This document shows positions 27,121 to 37,110 of a DNA stretch of 64,000 nt, piece after piece. Position numbers and translations under genes: made by a program. Origin of the DNA: an uncultured Actinomycetes bacterium (GTDB lineage Bacteria; Actinomycetota; Actinomycetes; Nanopelagicales; Nanopelagicaceae); the NCBI GenBank assembly GCA_903836945.1, contig CAILSO010000019.1, positions 62,001 through 126,000 on the forward strand, in the 5' to 3' direction. Below the pieces are notes generated by a model. It was not told the DNA's origin. It saw only the letters and a list, made by a program, of their open reading frames with translations, and searched no databases. Each line of letters begins with the position of its first letter. The first letter of the stretch is position 1.

Positions 27121-27927
27121 ATGCACTTTTTTATTCCAACTCCAACAAATTCAAAGTTGGAGTTGGGAGTTTTAACAGTCCATTACTACGCACTCTGCAT
27201 TCTGCTTGGAATAATCTGCGCATATCTTCTAACCAAGAAGCGATATCTCGCTAGAGGTGGAGCTGCTTCGGAAGTTTCAGATCTACTTTTATATCTAGTG
27301 CCAATTGGAATTATCGGTGGCCGGCTTTATCACGTAATTTCTTCACCAGATGCATATTTTGGCAAGAACGGTAATGCCCTCGCCGTATTCAAGATTTGGG
27401 AAGGTGGCATGGGGATTTGGGGTGCGGTAGCGCTGGCAACACTTGCGGCCTATTTATATTTTCAAAGACATACTTCAAGCGTTGGGTTTGCAATCTTTGC
27501 AGATAGCGTTGCACCCGCGCTTTTGATCGGACAGGCAATTGGCAGATTTGGCAATTGGTTTAACGCAGAACTCTTTGGCAAACCCTCAACTCTTCCTTGG
27601 GCACTTGAGATTCCACTAGAAAAACGACCTGATGGTTTTGCTCATTTTTCTACCTTTCACCCAACATTCCTTTATGAGGCTCTCTGGTCTCTCCTGTGCG
27701 CACTCATTTTGATCTACCTCCCAACGGTTATTAGATTAAAGCCCGGCCGATTATTTATCGCCTACATTGCGCTTTATTCATTTGGCCGCTTTTGGATTGA
27801 GAGCATCCGAATAGATAGCGCTCATAAAATCTTGGGGCTACGGCTAAATATGTGGGTCGCTGCGACTGCTTTCCTTTCGGCAACAGTGGTTTTGGCTATC
27901 TCCTTGCGAGAAAAAAGTGAAAGTTAA
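27121..27927 (+). CDS. lgt: Lgt, prolipoprotein diacylglyceryl transferase
   Basis: 268 residues, multi-pass membrane enzyme that attaches diacylglycerol from phosphatidylglycerol to the lipobox cysteine of prolipoproteins. The Lgt signature is GRFGNWFNAELFGKPS, preceded by HYYALCILLGIICAYLL and IGGRLYHVI. FHPTFLYEALWSL and the C-terminal GRFWIESIRIDS carry other conserved residues. It follows the thioredoxin-fold gene by 7 bases. Together with lspA it shows that the organism makes lipoproteins. Confidence 0.96.
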   Translation: MHFFIPTPTNSKLELGVLTVHYYALCILLGIICAYLLTKKRYLARGGAASEVSDLLLYLVPIGIIGGRLYHVISSPDAYFGKNGNALAVFKIWEGGMGIWGAVALATLAAYLYFQRHTSSVGFAIFADSVAPALLIGQAIGRFGNWFNAELFGKPSTLPWALEIPLEKRPDGFAHFSTFHPTFLYEALWSLLCALILIYLPTVIRLKPGRLFIAYIALYSFGRFWIESIRIDSAHKILGLRLNMWVAATAFLSATVVLAISLREKSES

Positions 27928-27931
27928 GGAT

Positions 27932-27937
27932 TAGAAT
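27932..27937 (+). promoter_or_regulatory. -10 box for the VIT1-like gene, leaderless
   Basis: TAGAAT ends exactly 6 bases before the ATG at 27944 in the 16-base gap after lgt. Confidence 0.5.
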
Positions 27938-27943
27938 CAGAAC

Positions 27944-28651
27944 ATGGCTTTAGAAGATGTATATCAACGAAACCTGCACCATAAGACCCACAAAGCAGGT
28001 TGGCTTCGCGCTGCAGTATTAGGTGCAAATGATGGCTTGGTTGCAACCGCATCTTTGATGATTGGTGTCTCGGCGGCAAAAGCTGGCGATGTTTTAGTTG
28101 CAGTCGGAGTAGCTGGTATCGCCGCAGGTGCACTATCAATGGCGGTCGGTGAATACATTTCAGTACGTTCTCAAAACGATATTGAAGAATCTGATCGTCA
28201 AATGGAGATCGAACATCTAGCTACCGATCCAGAAGGAGAACTTGAAGAACTCACACAAATTTATGTAGAGCGCGGCCTTACGCGAGAGCTTGCCTCGCAG
28301 GTTGCAAAAGTTATGACCGAGAAGGATGCCCTCGGTGCCCACCTTCGCGATGAGCTCGGGCAATTTGAACATACCAAGGCGCGTCCGGTTCAAGCCGCAA
28401 TCGCTTCCGCAATCAGTTACACAACCGGTGGAATAGTTCCGTTGCTTGGGGCGCTTGCTCCAACAGCCGGCACCAAGAATTTAAGCATCGTCCTATTTAC
28501 CTTGATCGGCTTGGCTGGAACTGGCGTCATTAGCGCCCGCCTAGCTGGGGCCACTTACTGGAAGACCACCTTGCGCGTGCTTATCGGGGGCTCAATTGGA
28601 ATGGCGATCACAGCAGGAATTGGCTCGCTGGTTCACCTTTCCGGTATCTAA
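27944..28651 (+). CDS. VIT1/CCC1-family iron/manganese transporter
   Basis: 235 residues. The N-terminal helix pair contains GWLRAAVLGANDGLVATASLMIGV, followed by AGIAAGALSMAVGEYISVRSQ, both hallmarks of VIT1/Nodulin-21 proteins. A cytosolic Glu-rich region (about residues 75-140) carries the metal-binding-domain pattern of CCC1/VIT1. Three further hydrophobic segments end the protein. In bacteria these proteins are thought to export or detoxify Fe(II) or Mn(II). It has its own leaderless promoter between lgt and gltB; no regulator is nearby. Confidence 0.88.
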   Translation: MALEDVYQRNLHHKTHKAGWLRAAVLGANDGLVATASLMIGVSAAKAGDVLVAVGVAGIAAGALSMAVGEYISVRSQNDIEESDRQMEIEHLATDPEGELEELTQIYVERGLTRELASQVAKVMTEKDALGAHLRDELGQFEHTKARPVQAAIASAISYTTGGIVPLLGALAPTAGTKNLSIVLFTLIGLAGTGVISARLAGATYWKTTLRVLIGGSIGMAITAGIGSLVHLSGI

Positions 28652-28671
28652 TTGCTAGGCTTTCCTTCCCT

Positions 28672-28743
28672 GGTTAGAGGCTAAAGTTAGAAGCTAACCA
28701 AAATTTCGTTGGGCCACTGATGTCCCGACCGTTCATCAGGAGC
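28672..28743 (+). promoter_or_regulatory. gltB leader with two inverted repeats
   Basis: GGTTAG (28672-28677) can pair with CTAACC (28694-28699). CTGATG (28717-28722) can pair with CATCAG (28734-28739), and the 3' arm runs into the AGGAGC ribosome-binding site before the GTG at 28748. The second hairpin could partly mask the ribosome site. No known riboswitch class was recognised. Confidence 0.4.
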
Positions 28744-28747
28744 GATC

Positions 28748-31700
28748 GTGACTTTATTTTCAACAGTGCCTTCAGCACAGGGTTTGTATGACCCAAATCA
28801 AGAGCGTGACGCTTGTGGTGTTGCAATGGTCGCTACCTTAAATAAAAAACCAACTCACGAGATTGTTTCAAAGGCGCTGACAGCTCTTCGCAACATGGAG
28901 CATCGCGGTGCAACCGGAGCAGAACCAGATAGTGGTGACGGTGCTGGAATATTAATTCGCATCCCAGATGCCTTCTATCGCGAAGTTGTTGAATTCAAAC
29001 TTCCAGAAGCTGGTAGATATGCAACCGGAATTTTCTTTATTGATCCTTCATTTTCTGAGAGAAGTGAAGTAGAAAAGATTGCCAATGAAGAAGGCTTAGT
29101 AATTTTAGGCTGGCGCAAACTTCCAACCAATCCAAGCAAGTTAGGCAAAACGGCAATTTCTGTTATGCCTAATTTTGAGCAGATTTTTATTGCTGGAAAG
29201 AGTAACGAGAGTGATCTAGATTTAGATCGCCTCGCCTTCTGTTTCCGCAAGCGCATCGAACATGCCTATGCACTTTATGTTCCATCACTCTCTTCTCGTA
29301 CCATTGTTTATAAGGGAATGCTAACTACTCTGCAATTAGAGGAATTCTTCCCAGATCTTTCAGATGAACGTCTAGCTTCGCCACTTGCTCTTGTGCATTC
29401 ACGTTTTTCTACAAATACTTTTCCGTCCTGGCCGTTGGCCCACCCATACCGTTACATCGCACACAACGGCGAGATTAATACGGTTCGAGGAAATCGAAAT
29501 TGGATGCGGGCTCGCGAAACACTTCTAGCGAGTGATCTAATTCCTGGAGATCTCTCTCGGGTATTTCCAATCGTCGATAACGAGAGCAGTGACTCAGCTT
29601 CCTTTGATCAAGTACTAGAACTTCTGTACCTAGGCGGACGCTCGCTGCCACACGCAGTTTTGATGATGATTCCCGAAGCATGGGAGAACCATGCAACGAT
29701 GCCGCAAAACCGACGCGACTTCTATAAGTTCCACTCTTCACTTATGGAACCTTGGGATGGCCCAGCCTGCATTACTTTCACAGATGGAAATCAAATCGGA
29801 GCAGTTCTAGATCGAAACGGTCTACGACCATCTCGTTATTGGATCACCAAAGATGGTCTCGTAGTTCTTGCCAGCGAGTTCGGAGTGCTAGATGTAGAAC
29901 CTGAAAACATTGCTAGTAAGGGACGTTTGCAACCTGGCCGTATGTTCTTGGTTGATATCGAAGAAGGTCGAATCATTGAAGATGGTGAGATCAAGGATCA
30001 ATTGGCTGATGCTGCACCTTATGGCGAATACCTTCATGCTGGTTTGGTCACATTAGAAGAACTTCCTTCACGTGAACACATTGTTTACCCACACTCATCT
30101 GTCATTCGCCGCCAGCGCGCATTTGGTTACACCGAGGAAGATCTTCGCGTAATCATCACTCCGATGGCTAAGAATGGCGCCGAACCTCTTGGTTCGATGG
30201 GAACCGATTCACCGATCGCTGCACTCTCAGCAAAGTCAAGGTTGCTATTTGATTACTTCTCACAACTTTTCGCCCAAGTCACCAACCCGCCACTTGATGC
30301 TATTCGTGAAGAATTAGTTACAAGCCTCGGTGGAACAATTGGCCCAGAGCACAATCTGCTCGATCCAGGTCCAGCTTCATGTCGTCAAATCACTTTAGAT
30401 TTTCCAGTAATCGATAACGATGAGTTAGCGAAGTTAATTCACGTAAATGCTGATGGAAATCATCCAGGTTTCCAAGCCCATGTTGTTCGGGGACTATTCC
30501 CAGTCGGTGGCGGGGGAGAAGCGCTGCGCAATCGTTTGGAAGAGATTCGCGCGGAGGTTTCGCAAGCAATTAAAGATGGCGCACACATAATTGTGCTCTC
30601 TGATCGCGATGGCGATTCTGAAGAAGCTCCAATTCCTTCTTTATTACTTACAGCCGCGGTTCATCATCACTTAATCCGCGAGAAGACCCGGACCAAAGTT
30701 GGTCTGGTTGTTGAAACCGGCGAAGTCCGTGAAGTTCACCATGTTGCTCTGCTAATTGGCTTTGGTGCCGCCGCAGTTAATCCATATCTGGCGATGGAGT
30801 CGGCGGAGGACTTGGTTCGCCAAGGCGTTATCACTGGAATTACTCCAGAAAAAGCGGTTGCTAATTTAATTAAGTCACTTGGCAAAGGCGTACTAAAAGT
30901 AATGTCAAAGATGGGTATTTCTACAATCGCCTCATATACCGGAGCCCAAGTCTTCGAAGCAATTGGCCTATCTAGGGAAGTTATCGATGAATACTTCGTC
31001 GGTGTAACTTCAAAGCTAGGTGGAATTTCACTGGATGCGATCGCTGAAGAGACCATCAAGCGACATCACATTGCTTATCCACCAGGTGGTGAAGTACCTG
31101 GTACAAAGCGACTTCCTATTGGTGGCGAATATCAATGGCGCCGAGATGGTGAGCCACATTTATTCGATCCTGAAACTGTCTTCGCACTTCAACATGCGAC
31201 AAGATCAAAACGTTATGACATTTTCAAGCGTTACACCGAACGCGTCGATAATCAATCAAAACGTCTGATGACCTTGCGTGGGCTATTTGAATTCAAAACC
31301 GGAGTTCGTCCAGCTATCTCAATAGATGAGGTTGAGCCACGTTCGGAGATCATCAAGCGATTTGCAACTGGCGCGATGTCTTACGGTTCGATCTCAGCAG
31401 AGGCCCATGAAACTTTGGCGATCGCCATGAATCGCATTGGCGGTAAATCAAACACCGGAGAAGGTGGCGAAGATCCAGATCGCTACACCCTTGAGGCGAA
31501 TGGCGATTCAAAGCGGTCTGCAATCAAGCAAGTTGCTTCAGGTCGTTTCGGCGTTACAAGTGAGTACTTGGTAAATGCTGATGATATTCAGATCAAGATG
31601 GCGCAAGGAGCCAAGCCAGGTGAAGGTGGTCAACTTCCGGGCAACAAGGTTTATCCATGGATTGCCAAGGTGCGTTATTCAACTCCTGGTGTTGGTCTAA

Positions 31701-33262
31701 TCTCACCACCACCACATCACGACATCTATTCAATCGAAGATTTGGCACAACTAATTCACGACCTCAAGAATGCGAATAAGAATGCGCGCGTTCACGTGAA
31801 ATTGGTTGCCGAAGTTGGAGTCGGAACAGTTGCTGCTGGCGTAAGTAAGGCGCATGCCGATGTTGTGTTAATTTCCGGACACGATGGCGGTACAGGTGCT
31901 TCACCACTTACATCTCTAAAACATGCCGGCGCCCCTTGGGAATTAGGTTTGGCAGAGACACAACAGACCTTGATGCTCAACGGTCTTCGCGATCGAATTG
32001 TTGTTCAAGTAGATGGTCAGATGAAGACCGGTCGCGACATCGTTATTGCAGCGCTCCTAGGTGGCGAAGAGTTCGGTTTTGCTACCGCACCACTTGTTGT
32101 TTCGGGTTGCGTAATGATGCGCGTCTGCCACCTAGATACCTGTCCAGTTGGTGTTGCTACTCAAAATCCAGAATTGCGTAAGCGCTTCTCTGGAAAGCCG
32201 GAGTTCGTCGAAACCTTCTTTGAATACATTGCAGATGAAGTTCGCGAACACTTAGCTGCTCTGGGCTTTAGATCTCTCGATGAAGCAATCGGTCAGGTTG
32301 AATTTCTAGATACCAAGAAGGCAATCGACCATTGGAAGGCAAGTGGCCTTGATCTAGCACCATTACTTGCAGCGCCGGTATTCCAATCTGATGCACCACG
32401 CAAGAATTCAACAGTTCAAGATCACGGCCTAACTGCAGCACTTGATAATCAATTAATTGAATTAGCAAAGGCGGCGCTTGAGACCAAAGCGGAAGTTAAT
32501 ATCCAAGTTCCAGTAAAGAATGTGAACCGCACAGTTGGAACGATGCTTGGCGCAGAGATCACCAGAAAGTTTGGGGGTGCTGGGCTTGCGGATAACACCG
32601 TGAATGTGACCTTGCACGGTACCGCTGGAAACTCATTTGGCGCCTTCATTCCAAAGGGACTTACTCTGCGTCTTTATGGAGATGCAAATGACTATGTTGG
32701 TAAGGGCTTATCTGGCGGTCGGGTAATCGTTCGTCCAGATGAGAAAGCAAGCTTTAACTCTGAAACAAATGTCATCGCTGGAAATGTGATCGGTTATGGA
32801 TCGACTTCCGGTCAGATCATGATTCGCGGATTAGTTGGCGAAAGATTCTGCGTCCGTAACTCCGGAGCAACTGCAATTGTTGAAGGCGTTGGTGATCATG
32901 GTTGTGAATATATGACTGGTGGCACCGCGGTAATCCTTGGCCCAACAGGTCGAAACTTCGCAGCCGGCATGTCTGGCGGGCGAGCCTTCGTCTTGGATCT
33001 TGAATCACGACTAGTCAATCCGGAAATGGTTGATGTTCTAGCACTACCGACTGATCAAGAAGAGAATTTGAAATCTTTGATCTCACTCTTCCATGCCGAA
33101 ACTGGATCAACAGTCGCAAAAGAACTTCTAGATGATTGGCAGAGTGCAAAGAGTCGAATCTCCTTGGTGATGCCAAGAGATTACGCGCGGGTACTTGCCG
33201 CAATGGAACGTGCTGAACGCGAAGGCTTACCAGTAGACCAAGCAGTGATGGAGGCGATTTAA
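28748..33262 (+). CDS. gltB: GltB, glutamate synthase (GOGAT) large subunit
   Basis: 1504 residues, full length. It transfers the amide of glutamine to 2-oxoglutarate. The class II glutaminase domain begins at the Cys in [11 protein letters not shown], after a short propeptide that must be cleaved. The FMN domain includes [35 protein letters not shown] and the channel region [12 protein letters not shown]. The 3Fe-4S cluster Cys lie in [21 protein letters not shown]. The C-terminal GXGXG beta-helix domain ends the protein. gltD follows immediately after the stop. Nitrogen control is expected, but no known box is visible. Confidence 0.98.
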   Translation: MTLFSTVPSAQGLYDPNQERDACGVAMVATLNKKPTHEIVSKALTALRNMEHRGATGAEPDSGDGAGILIRIPDAFYREVVEFKLPEAGRYATGIFFIDPSFSERSEVEKIANEEGLVILGWRKLPTNPSKLGKTAISVMPNFEQIFIAGKSNESDLDLDRLAFCFRKRIEHAYALYVPSLSSRTIVYKGMLTTLQLEEFFPDLSDERLASPLALVHSRFSTNTFPSWPLAHPYRYIAHNGEINTVRGNRNWMRARETLLASDLIPGDLSRVFPIVDNESSDSASFDQVLELLYLGGRSLPHAVLMMIPEAWENHATMPQNRRDFYKFHSSLMEPWDGPACITFTDGNQIGAVLDRNGLRPSRYWITKDGLVVLASEFGVLDVEPENIASKGRLQPGRMFLVDIEEGRIIEDGEIKDQLADAAPYGEYLHAGLVTLEELPSREHIVYPHSSVIRRQRAFGYTEEDLRVIITPMAKNGAEPLGSMGTDSPIAALSAKSRLLFDYFSQLFAQVTNPPLDAIREELVTSLGGTIGPEHNLLDPGPASCRQITLDFPVIDNDELAKLIHVNADGNHPGFQAHVVRGLFPVGGGGEALRNRLEEIRAEVSQAIKDGAHIIVLSDRDGDSEEAPIPSLLLTAAVHHHLIREKTRTKVGLVVETGEVREVHHVALLIGFGAAAVNPYLAMESAEDLVRQGVITGITPEKAVANLIKSLGKGVLKVMSKMGISTIASYTGAQVFEAIGLSREVIDEYFVGVTSKLGGISLDAIAEETIKRHHIAYPPGGEVPGTKRLPIGGEYQWRRDGEPHLFDPETVFALQHATRSKRYDIFKRYTERVDNQSKRLMTLRGLFEFKTGVRPAISIDEVEPRSEIIKRFATGAMSYGSISAEAHETLAIAMNRIGGKSNTGEGGEDPDRYTLEANGDSKRSAIKQVASGRFGVTSEYLVNADDIQIKMAQGAKPGEGGQLPGNKVYPWIAKVRYSTPGVGLISPPPHHDIYSIEDLAQLIHDLKNANKNARVHVKLVAEVGVGTVAAGVSKAHADVVLISGHDGGTGASPLTSLKHAGAPWELGLAETQQTLMLNGLRDRIVVQVDGQMKTGRDIVIAALLGGEEFGFATAPLVVSGCVMMRVCHLDTCPVGVATQNPELRKRFSGKPEFVETFFEYIADEVREHLAALGFRSLDEAIGQVEFLDTKKAIDHWKASGLDLAPLLAAPVFQSDAPRKNSTVQDHGLTAALDNQLIELAKAALETKAEVNIQVPVKNVNRTVGTMLGAEITRKFGGAGLADNTVNVTLHGTAGNSFGAFIPKGLTLRLYGDANDYVGKGLSGGRVIVRPDEKASFNSETNVIAGNVIGYGSTSGQIMIRGLVGERFCVRNSGATAIVEGVGDHGCEYMTGGTAVILGPTGRNFAAGMSGGRAFVLDLESRLVNPEMVDVLALPTDQEENLKSLISLFHAETGSTVAKELLDDWQSAKSRISLVMPRDYARVLAAMERAEREGLPVDQAVMEAI

Positions 33263-34720
33263 ATGGCAGATCCAAAGGGATTTCTAACAACGCCACGAGA
33301 ACTTCCAAAGCGTAGGCCAGTTGATGTTCGCATTAAAGATTGGCGCGAGGTCTATGAAGAGCAAGATTTTGGCGCACTTCAAAAGCAGGCTGGTCGATGC
33401 ATGGACTGCGGCATACCTTTCTGTCATCAAGGTTGCCCGCTTGGAAATTTAATTCCAGAATGGAATGACCTAATCTGGCGCGGGGAGAAGAGCGAAGCTA
33501 TTGATCGCCTTCACGCGACAAATAACTTTCCAGAGTTCACCGGTCGGCTATGTCCAGCACCATGTGAAACTGCCTGCGTTGTTGGTATCAATGCAGATGC
33601 AGTGACTATTAAACAAGTTGAATTGCGCACCATTGAAGAAGCATTCGCAAATGGCAGCGTAAAACCACTTCCATCCGAGCGATTGACTGGAAAGACTGTC
33701 GCGGTTATTGGTTCTGGTCCCGCAGGTTTAGCTGCCGCACAACAATTAACTCGCGCCGGTCATACTGTTGCAGTATACGAACGAGGTGAGAAGCCAGGCG
33801 GACTACTTCGTTATGGAATTCCAGAATTTAAAATGGAGAAGGCAATCCTTGATCGTCGAATCGCGCAAATGGAAGCCGAAGGAACTCGCTTTAGAAGTGG
33901 TGTAAATGTTGGCGTCGATGTAACCGGACAAGAACTTCGCTCGAAATATGATGCCGTTGTTCTCTCAGTAGGTGCGACAAATTGGCGCGATCTAAATGTT
34001 CCAGGTCGTGAGTTAAAGGGAATTTATCAGGCGATGGAATTTTTGCCTTGGGGCAATAAGCAAGGTCTTGGCGAATTGGATTCCGAACCACCAATCAATA
34101 CCAAGGGCAAGCACGTTGTGATCCTCGGCGGCGGCGATACCGGTGCGGATTGTCTTGGCACATCTATTCGCCAAGGCGCAGCCTCAGTTACCCAACTCGA
34201 GATTATGCCTAGACCAACCGATGAGCGACCAGCTTCCCAGCCATGGCCAACCTACCCAATGATTTATCGGGTCAGCAGCGCACATGAAGAAGCAGGCGAG
34301 CGTCTTTATTCAGTTTCAACCGAAGAATTTATCGGGGATGGAAATGGAAATCTAAAGGCGATCAAACTTGTTGAATCAAAATTTGTGGATGGCAAGTTTG
34401 AAAAGGTGGCTGGCTCTGAAAAGGAAATCCCAGCCGATTTCGTCTTCCTTGCAATGGGTTTTGTCGGCCCGGAGAAATCTCCACTACTTCAACAACTTGA
34501 AGTCGAATTCGATGAGCGCGGAAACATAAAGCGCAATGGTGAATTCGCTACAAATGTAGAGGGCGTTTTTGTTGCGGGCGACGCCGGCCGAGGCCAGTCA
34601 CTAATTGTTTGGGCAATTGCTGAAGGACGAAGTGCGGCAGCGGCAGTAGATGAATTCTTGGTGGGAGAGTCGCAACTTCCGGCACCAATTGAACCCACAA
34701 CTCGATCATTAATGGTTTAA
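33263..34720 (+). CDS. gltD: GltD, glutamate synthase small subunit
   Basis: 485 residues. This FAD/NADPH subunit passes electrons to GltB. N-terminal 4Fe-4S cysteines: CMDCGIPFCHQGCPLGN and CPAPCETACV. The FAD fold is VAVIGSGPAGLAAAQQLTRAG, the NADPH fold is HVVILGGGDTGADCLG, and the second FAD motif is GVFVAGDAGRGQSLIVWAIAEGR. It begins one base after gltB ends. No terminator hairpin is obvious in the 57 bases before pyk. Confidence 0.98.
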   Translation: MADPKGFLTTPRELPKRRPVDVRIKDWREVYEEQDFGALQKQAGRCMDCGIPFCHQGCPLGNLIPEWNDLIWRGEKSEAIDRLHATNNFPEFTGRLCPAPCETACVVGINADAVTIKQVELRTIEEAFANGSVKPLPSERLTGKTVAVIGSGPAGLAAAQQLTRAGHTVAVYERGEKPGGLLRYGIPEFKMEKAILDRRIAQMEAEGTRFRSGVNVGVDVTGQELRSKYDAVVLSVGATNWRDLNVPGRELKGIYQAMEFLPWGNKQGLGELDSEPPINTKGKHVVILGGGDTGADCLGTSIRQGAASVTQLEIMPRPTDERPASQPWPTYPMIYRVSSAHEEAGERLYSVSTEEFIGDGNGNLKAIKLVESKFVDGKFEKVAGSEKEIPADFVFLAMGFVGPEKSPLLQQLEVEFDERGNIKRNGEFATNVEGVFVAGDAGRGQSLIVWAIAEGRSAAAAVDEFLVGESQLPAPIEPTTRSLMV

Positions 34721-34777
34721 CGTTAATTTTTGGTGTTTATTGAAATTTGAATCAACTAATTAGATTAAGGTAGAGGT

Positions 34778-36220
34778 ATGCGTAGAGCGAAGATAGTTTG
34801 CACAATGGGTCCAGCGGTTGAAGCACCGGAGAAGGTGGATCAATTGATTGCCGCCGGAATGAATATGGCGCGCTTAAATCTCTCTCACGGCGGTTATCCC
34901 GAACATCAGGCGCGACTTGATGCGGTGCGAAGTGCTGCCGCCAAGGCGGGTAAAGCTGTTGCGGTATTGGTTGACTTACAAGGACCAAAGATTCGCCTTG
35001 CTCGCTTTGAAAATGGGCCGCATGATTTAGCTCGTGGTGACATATTTACTATTACCACCGATGAAGTACCCGGAACCAAAGAACGAGTTGGCACCACTTA
35101 CAAAGGGTTGCCAGGGGATTGCAGGCCAGGAGATCGAATTTTGATCGATGATGGCAAGGTCACTGTCGAAGTTATTGAAGTTAAAGGAAATGATGTTGTA
35201 ACAAAGTGCATCGAACCTGGCGCGGTCAGCAACAATAAAGGCATCAACCTTCCAGGTGTTGCGGTCTCAGTTCCGGCGCTTTCGGAAAAGGATCGCGAAG
35301 ATTTACGTTGGGGACTTCGCGCAGGTGCCGATTTCATCGCGCTCTCATTTGTTCGAAATGCAAAAGATATTGAAGATGTGCATCGCATCATGGATGAAGA
35401 AGGCATTCGTCGTCCAGTGATTGCAAAGATCGAGAAGCCACAAGCGGTCGATAACTTAGAAGAGATCGTCGCCGCATTCGATGGAATTATGGTTGCTCGC
35501 GGAGATCTCGGAGTTGAGATGCCAATTGAGGAAGTGCCGCTAGTTCAAAAGCGCTGCATTACTTTGGCCCGCGATGCCGCTAAGCCGGTAATTGTTGCAA
35601 CTCAAATGTTGGATTCGATGATCACAAACTCTCGTCCAACTCGTGCGGAATCAACCGACTGCGCAAATGCGGTTCTAGATGGCGCCGATGCTTTGATGTT
35701 ATCTGGTGAGACCAGCGTCGGTGACTTTGCGATTGAAGCTGTAGTAACAATGGCTCGCATCATCGAACGCACCGAAGAAGTAATGCTTGATCGAATTCCA
35801 GCCCTCTCGCATGCACCAAAGACAAAGGGCGGCGCTATTACAAAGGCAGCCGTAGATGTTGGTGCAATTGTCGATGCCAAATACTTAGTTGCATTTACTC
35901 AAAGTGGAGATTCAGCTCGTCGAATGTCGCGCTTGCGTTCGCCAATTAAAATTCTTGCACTAACCCCAGAAACCTCGGTTTATAACCAATTAGCGCTTTC
36001 TTGGGGTGTTGAACCAATGATTACCCCAATGGTTTCTCATACCGATGAGATGGTTAAGCAGGTTGATGCAATTTTGATCGATTCACATCGAGTTCAAAAA
36101 GGTGAAAATGTGGTGATAGTGGCCGGTTCGCCTCCTGGAATTCCTGGAAGTACAAATGCCATGCGCGTGCACCGCGTAGGTGATGCCGTTGAAGGCATCG
36201 CAGCTGCCTACCGTAAATAA
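34778..36220 (+). CDS. pyk: Pyk, pyruvate kinase
   Basis: 480 residues. It makes pyruvate and ATP from phosphoenolpyruvate. RRAKIVCTMGPAVEAPEKVDQLI, MNMARLNLSHG, the catalytic signature VIAKIEKPQAVDNLEEI, MVARGDLGVEMP and the C-terminal domain with FTQSGDSARRMSRLR are all intact. An AAGGTAGAGG ribosome site precedes the ATG. A tRNA gene and the pdtaR regulator follow, the usual order in Actinobacteria. Confidence 0.98.
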   Translation: MRRAKIVCTMGPAVEAPEKVDQLIAAGMNMARLNLSHGGYPEHQARLDAVRSAAAKAGKAVAVLVDLQGPKIRLARFENGPHDLARGDIFTITTDEVPGTKERVGTTYKGLPGDCRPGDRILIDDGKVTVEVIEVKGNDVVTKCIEPGAVSNNKGINLPGVAVSVPALSEKDREDLRWGLRAGADFIALSFVRNAKDIEDVHRIMDEEGIRRPVIAKIEKPQAVDNLEEIVAAFDGIMVARGDLGVEMPIEEVPLVQKRCITLARDAAKPVIVATQMLDSMITNSRPTRAESTDCANAVLDGADALMLSGETSVGDFAIEAVVTMARIIERTEEVMLDRIPALSHAPKTKGGAITKAAVDVGAIVDAKYLVAFTQSGDSARRMSRLRSPIKILALTPETSVYNQLALSWGVEPMITPMVSHTDEMVKQVDAILIDSHRVQKGENVVIVAGSPPGIPGSTNAMRVHRVGDAVEGIAAAYRK

Positions 36221-36250
36221 TCTACGTAGTTAGAGTCGATTTCGATCAGT

Positions 36251-36256
36251 TAGAAT
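36251..36256 (+). promoter_or_regulatory. -10 box for the tRNA-Leu gene
   Basis: TAGAAT lies 8 bases before the first tRNA base (36265). The predicted transcript start is around 36263, leaving only a 1-3 base 5' extension for RNase P. Confidence 0.5.
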
Positions 36257-36264
36257 TGTCGGAC

Positions 36265-36337
36265 GCCTCGGTACTCCAACGGTAGAGAGGGCGGACTCAA
36301 AATCCGCACAGTGTCGGTTCAAATCCGACTCGAGGCA
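36265..36337 (+). tRNA. tRNA-Leu (anticodon CAA) with a short variable loop
   Basis: 73 bases. Acceptor GCCTCGG/TCGAGGC pairs fully with one G-U; the discriminator is A, as in leucine tRNAs. The D arm (CTC/GAG, C13 opposite A22, loop ending GGTAGA) has the layout of bacterial tRNA-Leu. The anticodon arm is GCGGA-CTCAAAA-TCCGC, giving CAA at 36298-36300 for UUG codons. The T arm is GTCGG-TTCAAAT-CCGAC. Between the anticodon and T stems there are only five bases (ACAGT), where a type II leucine tRNA should have a long variable arm. CCA is not encoded. Position between pyk and pdtaR matches the tRNA-Leu seen there in other Actinobacteria, as I recall it. Confidence 0.88.
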
Positions 36338-36338
36338 C

Positions 36339-36935
36339 ATGAGCAAACAAGAGCCAACTATGCCGGCACACATACTTGTTGCCGAAGATGAGGCTTTGAT
36401 TCGATTAGACCTAGTTGAAATGCTCACCGAAGCCGGTTACGAAGTTATTGCCCAAGCAACAAATGGGGTAGAGGCAATTGCTCTCGCTAAAGAATTTAAG
36501 CCAGATTTGGCAATTCTTGATGTAAAGATGCCAGAGTTAGATGGAATATCTGCGGCAGAACAAATTATTGAAATAGCACCAGTATTAATGTTGACTGCAT
36601 TTAGCCAGAAGGAATTAGTTGAACGCGCACGTGATGCGGGCGTGATGGCATATGTGGTAAAACCTTTTAGCATTAATGATTTGACCCCAGCCATTGAGAT
36701 TGCGATGAGTCGCCACCTTCAGATGCGATCGCTTCGAGATGAGGTGGCCGATCTCCACGAAAGACTTGAGACCCGCAAGGTCATTGATCGAGCCAAGGGA
36801 ATTTTAATGCAGGCGCTAAACCTCACTGAACCAGCGGCCTTTAGTTGGATCCAGCGGGCGGCAATGGATCGGCGGATCAGCATGAAGGCCGTTGCCCAGG
36901 CGGTTATCTCGCCGGATTCGGTTCCAGAGCGCTAA
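36339..36935 (+). CDS. pdtaR: PdtaR-like response regulator with ANTAR RNA-binding domain
   Basis: 198 residues from ATG 36339, or 191 from ATG 36360. The receiver domain (HILVAEDEALIRLDLVEML, phospho-Asp in LAILDVKMPELDG, AYVVKPF) is followed by a coiled coil and a C-terminal ANTAR domain (KVIDRAKGILMQALNLTEPAAFSWIQRAAMDRR). ANTAR proteins bind paired RNA hairpins to prevent termination. No partner kinase lies in the window. The first ATG begins one base after the tRNA discriminator, so tRNA 3' processing might create a leaderless mRNA. The gene order pyk-tRNA-pdtaR-liv-polA is common in Actinobacteria. Confidence 0.95.
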   Translation: MSKQEPTMPAHILVAEDEALIRLDLVEMLTEAGYEVIAQATNGVEAIALAKEFKPDLAILDVKMPELDGISAAEQIIEIAPVLMLTAFSQKELVERARDAGVMAYVVKPFSINDLTPAIEIAMSRHLQMRSLRDEVADLHERLETRKVIDRAKGILMQALNLTEPAAFSWIQRAAMDRRISMKAVAQAVISPDSVPER

Positions 36936-37011
36936 TTTCGCCGGGAGCCTGCGACTGGTATTTCAGACAGGTAACAATCCGATTAAGAGTGGCCTTTTAC
37001 GCTAATTTAGA

Positions 37012-37092
37012 TTGAATTCACCTGCTATTCACCTATAACCTTGCCACCTCCCTGTCCCGGGATGGAAATAAAAAGCCCTGTAGTAATACAGG
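37012..37092 (+). promoter_or_regulatory. livJ promoter and leader hairpin
   Basis: The 175-base gap before livJ holds TTGAAT, 16 bases, TATAAC (37012-37039). Two copies of ATTCACCT (37016-37023, 37027-37034) lie 11 bases apart, one helical turn, across the spacer and -10 box. In the leader CCTGTA-GTAA-TACAGG (37077-37092) forms a perfect 6-bp hairpin with a four-base loop just upstream of the AGGAAGG ribosome site. Operator function is inference. Confidence 0.5.
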
Positions 37093-37110
37093 ACAAACAG
37101 GAAGGTCTAC

